Shown: piece after piece, positions 19,368 through 27,147 of the stretch
Position numbering within the stretch: position 1 is the stretch's first letter
How the letters are laid out: each line of letters opens with the position of its first letter
Assembly: GCF_002263495.1 (NCBI RefSeq)
Contig: NZ_CP022753.1
Span: 2,852,001-2,916,000, forward strand
DNA from: Nocardiopsis gilva YIM 90087
GTDB taxonomy: Bacteria; Actinomycetota; Actinomycetes; Streptosporangiales; Streptosporangiaceae
DNA length: 64,000 nt
Reading direction: 5' to 3'
Position numbers and translations under genes: made by a program
Notes under the pieces: model-generated
Told to the model about the DNA's origin: nothing
The model's input: the letters and a program-made list of their open reading frames with translations, nothing else
Databases searched by the model: none

Positions 19368-20198
19368 ATGTTCACGGTTCCCGAGGTCACCCTCAACAAC
19401 GGTGTGCGGATTCCGCAGCTGGGGTTCGGGGTGTGGCAGGTAGCCGACGAAGACGTCGTGGGCGTCGTCGGTACGGCGCTCGAAGCCGGTTATCGCAGCA
19501 TCGATACGGCCGCGGTCTATGGGAACGAGGCGGGGGTTGGGGAGGCCCTCCGCCGTTCCGGGATCCACCGCGACCAGCTGTTCGTCACCTCCAAGGTGTG
19601 GAACAGCGACCAGGGGTACGACGCGACGCTCCGCGCCTTCGACGCCACGATGAAGCGGCTCGGACTGGACCGGCTCGACCTGTACCTGATCCACTGGCCG
19701 ATGCCTGAGCGCGACACCTACATGAGCACCTACAAGGCGCTGGAGCGCCTGTACATCGAGGGTCGTGTGCGGGCGATCGGGGTCTCGAACTTCCAGATCG
19801 AGCACATGCAGCGGATCCTGGACGAGGGCGGCATCGCGCCGACGGTCAACCAGGTCGAGCTGCATCCGCGCATGACCCAGAGGCCGCTGCGCGAGTTCCA
19901 CCGCGAGCACGACATCGCCACCGAGGCGTGGAGCCCGCTGGGCCAGGGCAACCTGCTGCAGGATCCGGACATCGTGAAGATCGCCGAGGCCTACGGCAAG
20001 AGCCCGGCCCAGGTGATCATCCGTTGGCACCTGCAGATGGGCAACATCGTCATCCCGAAGTCGGCCACGCCGGAGCGGATCCGCTCCAACTTCGAGGTCT
20101 TCGACTTCGAGCTGGCCAGCGGCGACGTGGAGACGATCTCCGGCCTCAACGCCGACGAGCGCTTCGGCCCGGATCCCGACACCTTCAACCAGGCCTGA
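19368..20198 (+). CDS. Aldo/keto reductase (2,5-diketogluconate reductase type)
   Basis: 276 residues, usual length for this NADPH-dependent TIM-barrel family. The catalytic tetrad is visible: Asp and Tyr in DTAAVYGNEAGVG, Lys in VTSKVW and His in LIHWPMP. IPKSATPERIRSN binds the NADPH phosphate. Stand-alone gene with GGGGGAG upstream and its own terminator downstream. Natural substrate unknown. Confidence 0.93.
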   Translation: MFTVPEVTLNNGVRIPQLGFGVWQVADEDVVGVVGTALEAGYRSIDTAAVYGNEAGVGEALRRSGIHRDQLFVTSKVWNSDQGYDATLRAFDATMKRLGLDRLDLYLIHWPMPERDTYMSTYKALERLYIEGRVRAIGVSNFQIEHMQRILDEGGIAPTVNQVELHPRMTQRPLREFHREHDIATEAWSPLGQGNLLQDPDIVKIAEAYGKSPAQVIIRWHLQMGNIVIPKSATPERIRSNFEVFDFELASGDVETISGLNADERFGPDPDTFNQA

Positions 20199-20263
20199 TC
20201 CACTGGTCCTGTCGGCGGCCGGCCACGCCGGTGGCCGACAGTGAAATGGTGACGAGGTGAAAG

Positions 20264-20297
20264 CGGTGGTCCGCCCCTGCACAGGGGCGGGCCACCG
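20264..20297 (+). terminator. Terminator of the aldo/keto reductase gene
   Basis: CGGTGGTCCGCCCCT, a CGCAC-like loop, then AGGGGCGGGCCACCG: a 15-bp stem with one wobble, followed by TTCTTCTGT. Confidence 0.8.
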
Positions 20298-20407
20298 TTC
20301 TTCTGTCTGGGGGCACCGCTTTCGGGCGGACCGCCGCGCGTGTTCCTTCGGGCGTGCAACAGTGCGTCGGTGATCTCGTTTCGCCGGAAGCGTTCTATGA
20401 CGATCTG

Positions 20408-20435
20408 CTGACGAAGGTCACATGTGCGTGATAGC
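20408..20435 (+). promoter_or_regulatory. Putative promoter/PaaX-type operator of the SDR operon
   Basis: CTGACG (20408-20413), then GTCAC at 20417-20421, then GATAGC (20430-20435) as a weak -10. The same order and spacing occur before the acyl-CoA dehydrogenase at 24049-24076 (TTGACG, GTCAC, TATATT). The ATG at 20445 would give an almost leaderless message. The shared GTCAC may be bound by the neighbouring PaaX-like regulator. Confidence 0.45.
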
Positions 20436-20444
20436 GTGCCGCGC

Positions 20445-21230
20445 ATGGAGACCTCCGCCCGTCTCGCCGTGATATCCGGCGGGGGCGGCGGCATCGGCCG
20501 CGCCCTGTGCCGGGAGCTGGTCCAGCGCGGGTATGAGGTCGTCGCCCTTGGGCGCAGTCCCCGGCGACTCCGGGAGCTTGAGGCCATGACCGTCCGCGCT
20601 GCGGACGCCGGTGCCTCCGACCACCCGCCGGTGCGCGGGGTCGTCTGCGACGTCACCGACGAGACGGAGACCGATCGTGTGCTCTCTGCTCTGGGGCCCG
20701 TCTCCGTCCTGGTGAACAATGCCGGCACCGCCGAAAGCGCCCCGCTGCACGACACCACGCTTCGCTCCTGGCACGACCATCTCGCCGCCAACGCCACATC
20801 GGCGTTCCTGCTCACCCGCCAGGTCATTCCCGGCATGCGGGAACGCGACCGCGGCCGCGTCGTGTTCATCGCCTCCACCGCCGCCCGCGCCGGAACCCCC
20901 TACACCGCCGCCTATACGGCGTCCAAACACGCCATGCTCGGCCTCGCCCGCGTGGTGGCGGCCGAGGTCGCCGGTACCGGCGTCACCAGCAACGCCGTCT
21001 GCCCCTCCTTCGTGCGCACACCCATGACCGAGCGCTCGGTCCAGCGCATCGCCGAGCGCACCGGCCGCACGCCGGAGGCCGCGCAGCAGGCTCTAACCGA
21101 CTCCGGGCCGTTGGGCCGCCTGGTGGAACCGGAGGAGGTCGCGGCGGCCGTCGGCTACTTCGTCTCCGACGCGGCCGCCTGCGTCAACGGCCAGTCCCTT
21201 GTCCTCGACGGAGGAGGTATCCAGTCGTGA
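20445..21230 (+). CDS. SDR-family oxidoreductase (3-hydroxyacyl-CoA dehydrogenase-like)
   Basis: 261 residues. The Rossmann dinucleotide motif ISGGGGGIGRAL lies at residues 7-18, NNAG near 90, and the active-site Tyr-x3-Lys in YTASKHAML. The FabG-like shape and its coupling to enoyl-CoA hydratase (GTGA overlap at 21227) suggest oxidation of a 3-hydroxyacyl-CoA intermediate after ring reduction or opening. A GTG at 20424 with GAAGG upstream is an alternative start but would precede the predicted transcription start. Confidence 0.85.
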   Translation: METSARLAVISGGGGGIGRALCRELVQRGYEVVALGRSPRRLRELEAMTVRAADAGASDHPPVRGVVCDVTDETETDRVLSALGPVSVLVNNAGTAESAPLHDTTLRSWHDHLAANATSAFLLTRQVIPGMRERDRGRVVFIASTAARAGTPYTAAYTASKHAMLGLARVVAAEVAGTGVTSNAVCPSFVRTPMTERSVQRIAERTGRTPEAAQQALTDSGPLGRLVEPEEVAAAVGYFVSDAAACVNGQSLVLDGGGIQS

Positions 21231-22054
21231 GCCCGTTTCGTGCGTCCGCCCCACTGACGGACTCGTGGGACCACTTCGACCTGACGAACGACGGGGGCGT
21301 CACCACGGTGACGTTCACGCGCCCGGACAAGATCAACGCCCTCACGTTCGACGTCTACGCCGACCTCCGCGACCTGCTGACCGAGATCCCGCACCGGGAC
21401 GATACGCGGGTGCTGGTGCTCCGCGGCGAGGGGCGCGGCTTCTGCTCCGGCGGAGACGTCAACGAGATCATCGGGGAGACATTGAAGATGGACCCCGACG
21501 ACCTCCTCGCCTTCACTCGCATGACGGGTGAGGTCGTCAAGGCGATGCGCGAGTGCCCGGTCCCGGTCATCGCCTCCGTTCACGGGATCGCTGCCGGTGC
21601 GGGTGCCGTCCTGGCCCTGGCGGCGGACTTCCGCGTCGTCGCGCGCTCGGCCCGATTCGCCTTCCTGTTCACCAAGGTCGGCCTGTCCGGGGCGGATATG
21701 GGCGCCGCCTACCTGCTACCCCGCGTCGTCGGGCTCGGGCACGCGACCAAGCTGCTGATGCTCGGCGACACCGTAGGCGCGGCCGAGGCCGACCGGTACG
21801 GCCTGGTCAGCGAGTTGGTGGAGGATGACGACCTGGACGCGTCGGTCACCGCACTGGCCGAGCGGTTGGCGGGCGGCCCCGCGTTCGGCTATGCGCAGAC
21901 CAAGGCCCTGCTCTCCCGGGAGCTGGACATGAACCTCTCCGGCGCCATCGAGCTGGAAGCTATGACCCAGGCGCTGCTGATGAAGAGCGAAGACTACGCC
22001 GAGTTCCACGCGGCGTTCACCGGCAAGCGCGACCCGCAATGGAAGGGCCGGTAG
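21227..22054 (+). CDS. Enoyl-CoA hydratase/isomerase family protein
   Basis: 275 residues of the crotonase superfamily. The oxyanion-hole blocks are LRGEGRGFCSGGDVNEI and SVHGIAAGAGAVLALAADFR. GTG start overlaps the SDR stop; GGAGGAGG lies about 9 bases upstream. In the 2-aminobenzoyl-CoA pathway such enzymes hydrate or cleave the ring after monooxygenation and reduction. It directly abuts the RidA gene, so all three are probably one operon. Confidence 0.88.
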   Translation: MSPFRASAPLTDSWDHFDLTNDGGVTTVTFTRPDKINALTFDVYADLRDLLTEIPHRDDTRVLVLRGEGRGFCSGGDVNEIIGETLKMDPDDLLAFTRMTGEVVKAMRECPVPVIASVHGIAAGAGAVLALAADFRVVARSARFAFLFTKVGLSGADMGAAYLLPRVVGLGHATKLLMLGDTVGAAEADRYGLVSELVEDDDLDASVTALAERLAGGPAFGYAQTKALLSRELDMNLSGAIELEAMTQALLMKSEDYAEFHAAFTGKRDPQWKGR

Positions 22055-22522
22055 ATGAGTGGAGTGAGCGACGCCGCGCGCCGATCCGCGGAGGCGGCGC
22101 CGAGCGGCGGCCACGGCACGCCGCACCGCATCGTCAACCCGTCCACGCTCGCCGCGCCGGTGGGCTTCGCGCACGCCGTCGTCTCCGGCCCGGGGCGCAC
22201 CGTTCACCTGGCCGGGCAGACCGCGCAGCGCCCCGACGGCGCGATCATCGGCCCGGGAGTCGTCGAGCAGTTCGACCAGGCGCTCGCCAACCTACTGGAG
22301 GCCATGCGCGCCGCCGGAGCCGAGCCGGGGCACCTGGTCGCCCTGAACGTCTACACCACCGATGTCGCCGCCTATCGGGAGAACCTCAAGCCGCTCGGCG
22401 CGGCCTACCGGCGCCATCTGGGCCGCCACTACCCGGCGATGGCACTGTTCGGCGTCAGCGGCCTGTTCGATCCCGAGGCGAAGATCGAGCTGCTGGGCAC
22501 CGCCGTGATCCCCGACCGCTGA
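22055..22522 (+). CDS. RidA family protein (enamine/imine deaminase-like)
   Basis: 155 residues with a 20-residue N-terminal extension. The core shows HLAGQTAQRPDGAI, a VEQFDQALANLLEAMRAAGA helix, LNVYTTDVAAYRE and a PAMALFGVSGLFDPEAKIEL end. The usual Arg of active RidA (in the R-x-ExE region) seems replaced, since the stretch reads YPAMALFGVSGL rather than having PARTxV. It starts directly after the hydratase stop. In an aminobenzoate pathway it could release ammonia from an enamine; in a salicylate pathway it would have no obvious job. Confidence 0.85.
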   Translation: MSGVSDAARRSAEAAPSGGHGTPHRIVNPSTLAAPVGFAHAVVSGPGRTVHLAGQTAQRPDGAIIGPGVVEQFDQALANLLEAMRAAGAEPGHLVALNVYTTDVAAYRENLKPLGAAYRRHLGRHYPAMALFGVSGLFDPEAKIELLGTAVIPDR

Positions 22523-22576
22523 GCGGATGCGGGCGCAGGAGTGGGCCCCGCGCCCGTCCGTGTCCGCTGTATCCGC

Positions 22577-23500
22577 TCAGGGCTGTCCGGTCGCCGCGCG
22601 CACGTGCTCCAGGGCGGGGCCGCGGAGAAGCTCGTGGAGTGCGAAGAAGACGTCGGCCGCTCTGCGGCCCGCCCAGGGGTCGGGCAGCAGGTCCGGCGGT
22701 AGACCGGGGTCGAGGTAGGGCAGGTGCCGCCAGGCGTCCACGGCCCGCAGGTGGTCGGCGAACGCGGCGGCGCCCTCCGGCCCTGCCCCTGCCGTCTCCG
22801 CGTGCTCCTCCGCCGACGTGCGCGTGGCCTCGCGGTCGTGCCGCCGCCATCGGTCCAACACCGGGGCGTGGGCGTCGAGAAAGCCCCGGTACATCTCCTG
22901 GAGGGCGTCCAGGTCCCACCACTGCGCCACGGTCGACGCGAGCTCACCGAAGCCCAGGTGATGGCTGTGGAAGAGCTGGACGTAGGACTCCATGCCCAGA
23001 TCGGCGATGGTGTGCCGGGCGTCGTCGGTGAGGTGGGCGGGGGCGATCCACACCCCGGCCGCCGTCGTCCCGAACCCCAGTCGGCCCAGCCGTGAGCGCA
23101 GCAGGTGGCGCTTGTGACGCTCGGACTCGGGGATCGAGAACACCACGAGCACCCAGCCGTCGGCGAGGCTGGCCACCCGCCGATCGAAGATCCGCCGATC
23201 CCCTTCGTCGAACATGGCCAGGCCCTCCGGGGAGAGCCGGTACCCGGCCACCCCGCCGACACGCTCAGAGGCCAGCAGGCCGCGCCGCTTCAGCCGGGAG
23301 ACGGCCGAACGGACCCCGGGCGCGTCCACGTCCAGCCCGGTCATGAGCGGGATGAGCCCCGCGACCGGGACCCATCCGCCGATCTCGCGGGCATAGGTGC
23401 CGAAGAACGACACGATCAGCGAGCGGGGCCGACGGTTCTGCCGCTCCTGCGGGTGTTCTGCGAGTTCAGCCCGATATGTCGTTCCGGATGTCGTCGTCAC
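22577..23500 (-). CDS. PaaX-family transcriptional regulator
   Basis: 307 residues. An N-terminal winged helix (about 20-85: SLIVSFFGTYAREIGGWVPV, GVRSAVSRLKRRGLL, YRLSPEGLAMF) is followed by the PaaX central and C-terminal domains (ESERHKRHLLRSRLGRLGFG, GVWIAPAHL). PaaX proteins repress aromatic-CoA catabolism and are released by the pathway's aryl-CoA. The GTG at 23500 lies inside a GTCACA-type site resembling those at the cluster's promoters, which suggests autoregulation. An upstream start at 23557 is unlikely. Confidence 0.88.
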   Translation of the reverse strand: MTTTSGTTYRAELAEHPQERQNRRPRSLIVSFFGTYAREIGGWVPVAGLIPLMTGLDVDAPGVRSAVSRLKRRGLLASERVGGVAGYRLSPEGLAMFDEGDRRIFDRRVASLADGWVLVVFSIPESERHKRHLLRSRLGRLGFGTTAAGVWIAPAHLTDDARHTIADLGMESYVQLFHSHHLGFGELASTVAQWWDLDALQEMYRGFLDAHAPVLDRWRRHDREATRTSAEEHAETAGAGPEGAAAFADHLRAVDAWRHLPYLDPGLPPDLLPDPWAGRRAADVFFALHELLRGPALEHVRAATGQP

Positions 23501-23584
23501 ACATGCACGATATCGCGACAGGGCGGCATGCCCGCAGCGCTCCGCGTGCCGTCCCACTCGATGTGAACAGCCCGTTTCCCGGGC

Positions 23585-23918
23585 TCAATCGCTGTCGCCC
23601 CTGCGCCACCTGATGTGCTGTCGCAGCAGCTTCACCGCCGGATCGTGCCGGTATCTCCGGGCGAGATCCATGGGGGTGTCGCCGTCGGGGTCCGCGCTGC
23701 GGATCGGCGCCGAAGGCCAGCAGCACCGCCGTGGTGTGCACGGTCAACGGTTCCCGGGTCTGCATGGCGCCGTCCCCCTCGGTATCGATCGCATGGGTCA
23801 GCAGCGTCATGTCCTCGAATACCTCGTCGGGATCGGCGCCGTCGGCCAGGAGCCGGGCCAGGGTCTCCGTGTCCTCGTGCTCGACCGCCTCATGGGCCGG
23901 TGTCCAGTAGCGATTCAC
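23585..23918 (-). pseudogene. Ankyrin-repeat protein with a frameshift
   Basis: Starts MNRYWTPAHEAVEHEDTETL and carries two or three ankyrin-like repeats (LARLLADGADPDEVFEDMTL, TAVLLAFGADP). Near 23696 the frame changes: the continuation ADPDGDTPMDLARRYRHDPA to RRGDSD and a stop at 23585 lies in another frame, consistent with one extra base (or two missing). Reading on without the shift gives Arg/His-rich nonsense that runs into the PaaX promoter. Intact it would have about 110 residues. Either recent decay or a sequence error. Confidence 0.7.
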
Positions 23919-24048
23919 GGCGGCATTCCATCACCCGCCCACACGCGCCTTCCAACGGTTATCCGCGTCACCGCAGCCCTGTGTGACGACCTCCCCTGCG
24001 CGCGGCGCCCCACAGCGAGGTGGGAAGGACGTGGGAAGTGCTGAAGTG

Positions 24049-24076
24049 TTGACGGTCGTCACGCAATCGGTATATT
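24049..24076 (+). promoter_or_regulatory. Promoter of the acyl-CoA dehydrogenase operon
   Basis: TTGACG (24049-24054), 16-base spacer, TATATT (24071-24076): a good sigma-70-like promoter. The spacer contains GTCAC at the same offset as in the promoter at 20408, suggesting a common repressor. Transcription would begin about 45 bases before the ATG at 24131. Confidence 0.65.
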
Positions 24077-24130
24077 CGACTCTAGGTCAAATCGAGCCCG
24101 CACCGCCGGAAACCTCCGGAAGGGGACGTC

Positions 24131-25475
24131 ATGGCGTTCACGCTCAGCCCCGACCACCGCAGGTTCGCCGCGTGGGTGCGGGAAACCGCCGAGCGTGAGA
24201 TCCGTGCAGTGTCCTCCCGCGCTCGGTCTCCTCGTTCCTCCGCCGCCGAGCCGATTGGGCCTACGGCCAGGGGGCTCGACGACTCCGCTCACTCGATCGG
24301 CCTCGCGTCGGGGTCTCCCGCACACACGGGCCGGGTCGACCGCGACCTGCTGTACCGTCTCGGCCGCTCGGGGCTGCTCCATCCCCTTTTTCCCGGGGCC
24401 GCCGACGGGCGGCCGCCGCGCTCGGCGTCGGCGGTCGAGCTGTGCCTGCTCCGCGAGACATTGGCGCAGGTCAGCACCGCGGCCGAGACCACACTGGCAC
24501 TGCAGGGACTCGGCGCCACCCCCATCGTCCAGTCCGGAACCGAGCAGCAGATCGCCGACTGGATCCCGAAGGTCGCGACCGGCGACGCCATCGCGGCGTT
24601 CGCGCTCAGTGAGCCGGACGCCGGGTCCGATGCCGCCGCGCTGCGCCTGGCCGCCGAACCGGAACCAGGGTCGGGCGCGGAGGCGGGCCGGTGGCGCCTC
24701 ACCGGTGAGAAGACCTGGATCTCCAACGCTCCCGACGCCGACATCTACACCGTGTTCGCCCGCACCGGCCCGGACGCCGGGGCACGGGGCGTCTCCGCGT
24801 TCCTCGTTCCCGCCGACCGTCCCGGGCTCTCCGGCGAACCGCTCGACATGATCGCCCCGCACGCGCTGGGACACCTCACGTTCGACGGGGTCCCCGTCAC
24901 GCGCGACGACCTTCTCGGCGCCCCCGGGCAGGGCTTCCGCGTCGCCATGCGCACCCTCGACCTGTTCCGCCCCAGCGTCGGCGCGTTCGCCGTCGGCATG
25001 GCGCAGGCCGCCCTCGACCTCGCGCGCGACCACGCCGCCCACCGCACCGCCTTCGGCGGTCCGCTCAAGGACATGCAGAGCGTCGCGCACACCCTCGCCG
25101 AGATGGCCACCCGCACCGAGGCCGCCCGGCTGCTCGTCTACGCCGCCGCCACCGCCCGCGACGCCAGCGATGCCCCTGCCCCCGCCCCGAGCACGGCGCA
25201 CACGTCGAATCCCCGGCCCCACGAGCACAGCGGACGGGTCGCCCCCCGCCCCGGACCACGACCTCTCGCTCACCGCACGCGCGGCCATGGCGAAGCTGTA
25301 CGCCACCGAGGCCGCCCAGTACGTCGTCGACGCCGCCGTCCAGCTGCACGGCGCACGCGCTTTGCGACGCGGCCACCCGCTGGAGGAGCTCTACCGCGAG
25401 GTGCGCGCCCCGCGCATCTACGAGGGAGCCTCCGAAGTCCAGCGCACCATCATCGCGCGGGAGCTGTATCGCTGA
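24131..25475 (+). pseudogene. Acyl-CoA dehydrogenase, frame broken at a C run
   Basis: The first frame has the family blocks FALSEPDAGSD, RLTGEKTWISN and [17 protein letters not shown]-like helices, then degenerates after about residue 350. The missing C-terminal domain ([40 protein letters not shown]) lies in the +1 frame and ends at 25475. The switch falls at or near the six C residues at 25242-25247. The joined protein would be about 447 residues, somewhat long because of Pro/Ser-rich inserts near 30-60 and 350-385. It would remove two hydrogens from a pathway acyl-CoA. Possible sequencing error. Confidence 0.8.
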
Positions 25476-25500
25476 CCCGCACCGGACCAGGAGATCCGCG

Positions 25501-27138
25501 ATGGAGCCGACCCTCTCACCGTCCGCCTACACCGACACCTTCGCCCGCGACCACCTCCCCCCGCCCGACCAGTGGCCCCACCTCCACTTCTCCCTCCCCG
25601 AACTCCGCTACCCCGACCGGATGAACTGCGCCGAGGAGCTCCTGGACCGCACCATCGAGCGCCACGGCACCGAACGCCCCTGCATCCGCGGAGAACGCGA
25701 GTCCTGGACGTACGGGGAACTGCGGTGGCTGGTCGACCGCGCGGCGCGCGTCCTGACCGACGAACTCGGCGTGCGCCCCGGCAACCGGGTCCTGCTGCGC
25801 GGCCCCAACTCACCCTGGTTGGCCGCCTGCTGGCTGGCCATCCTCAAGGCCGGGGGCATCGTCGTCACCGTCCTTCCGGCCCTGCGCAGCGGAGAGCTCA
25901 CCGACATCCTGCGCTCCGCCCGGATCTCCCACGCGCTGTGCGACGCCCGGTTCACCGACGACCTCGAAACCGCCGTCGACCGCGCCGCACCCGACCTGCC
26001 CGTCCGCACCGGCATCACCCCCTACGGCTCCGGCCGCCCCGACGACCTCACCGCACGCGTCGCCGCCGCGCCCGGCACGCCGTTCCCCGCCTTCCCGGCC
26101 GCGGCCGACGACGTCGCCCTCATCGCCTACACCTCCGGCACCACCGGCCGCCCCAAGGGGTGCGTGCACTTCCACCGCGACGTTCTGGCCATCGCCGACA
26201 CCTTCTCCGCGCACGTGCTCCGCCCGCACACCGATGACCTGTTCGTCGGAAGCCCCCCGTTCGCCTTCACCTTCGGCCTGGGCGGCCTGCTCGTCTTCCC
26301 GCTGCGCGCCGGAGCCTCCACCCTGCTGCTGGAGAAGGCCGGCCCCGACCGCCTCCTGCGCGCGATCGAAGAGGACCACGCCACCGTCGTCTTCACCGCT
26401 CCCACCGCCTACCGCGCCATGCTCGGCCGGGCCGCGGATGCGAACCTGTCCTCGCTGCGCCGCTGCGTCTCGGCGGGCGAACACCTCCCCGCCGCCACGT
26501 GGAAGGCCTGGCTCGACGCCACCGGTATCCGACTCATCGACGGCATCGGCGCCACTGAGATGCTGCACATCTTCATCTCCGCGGCCGACGACGACATCCG
26601 CCCCGGCTCCACCGGCATCCCCGTCCCCGGCTTCACCGCCGCCATCCTCGACGGCAAAGGCGACCCCGTGCCCGACGGACAGCCCGGCCGCCTCGCCGTA
26701 CGCGGCCCCGTGGGCTGCCGCTACCTCGCCGACGACCGCCAGCGCCGCTACGTCCGCGACGGCTGGAACATCACCGGCGACACCTACGTCCGCGACGCCG
26801 ACGGCTACTTCTGGTACCGGTCCCGCTCCGACGACATGATCGTCTCGGCCGGATACAACATCGCCGCCATCGAGGTCGAAGAGGTGCTGATGCGCGCGCC
26901 GCAGGTCGCGGAGGTGGCCGTTGTCGGCATCCCCGACCCCGATCGCGGCCAGATCGTCAAGGCGTTCGTCGTCCCCCAGGACGGCGTCCCCGCGACCGAG
27001 GACACGGCCGACGAGCTCAAGCGGTTCGTCACCACCGAGATCGCCCCCTACAAAGCGCCACGGGCCGTGGAGTTCACCCGAACGCTCCCACGCACCCCGA
27101 CCGGCAAGTTGCAGCGATTCAAACTGAGGGAGGGGTGA
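25501..27138 (+). CDS. Aryl-CoA ligase of the benzoate-CoA ligase family (likely 2-aminobenzoate-CoA ligase)
   Basis: 545 residues, ANL superfamily. The phosphate loop is YTSGTTGRPKG (about residue 210), then GIGATEMLHIF (A5), GWNITGDTYVRDADGYFWY (A7/A8) and the catalytic Lys in RTPTGKLQRF at the end. The long N-terminus (LHFSLPELRYPDRMNCAEEL) is typical of benzoate- and 2-aminobenzoate-CoA ligases. It makes the aryl-CoA that the next gene product attacks. AGGAG precedes the ATG at 25501; 9 bases separate it from the monooxygenase gene. Exact acid not provable from sequence. Confidence 0.87.
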   Translation: MEPTLSPSAYTDTFARDHLPPPDQWPHLHFSLPELRYPDRMNCAEELLDRTIERHGTERPCIRGERESWTYGELRWLVDRAARVLTDELGVRPGNRVLLRGPNSPWLAACWLAILKAGGIVVTVLPALRSGELTDILRSARISHALCDARFTDDLETAVDRAAPDLPVRTGITPYGSGRPDDLTARVAAAPGTPFPAFPAAADDVALIAYTSGTTGRPKGCVHFHRDVLAIADTFSAHVLRPHTDDLFVGSPPFAFTFGLGGLLVFPLRAGASTLLLEKAGPDRLLRAIEEDHATVVFTAPTAYRAMLGRAADANLSSLRRCVSAGEHLPAATWKAWLDATGIRLIDGIGATEMLHIFISAADDDIRPGSTGIPVPGFTAAILDGKGDPVPDGQPGRLAVRGPVGCRYLADDRQRRYVRDGWNITGDTYVRDADGYFWYRSRSDDMIVSAGYNIAAIEVEEVLMRAPQVAEVAVVGIPDPDRGQIVKAFVVPQDGVPATEDTADELKRFVTTEIAPYKAPRAVEFTRTLPRTPTGKLQRFKLREG

Positions 27139-27147
27139 GCGGCTTCC

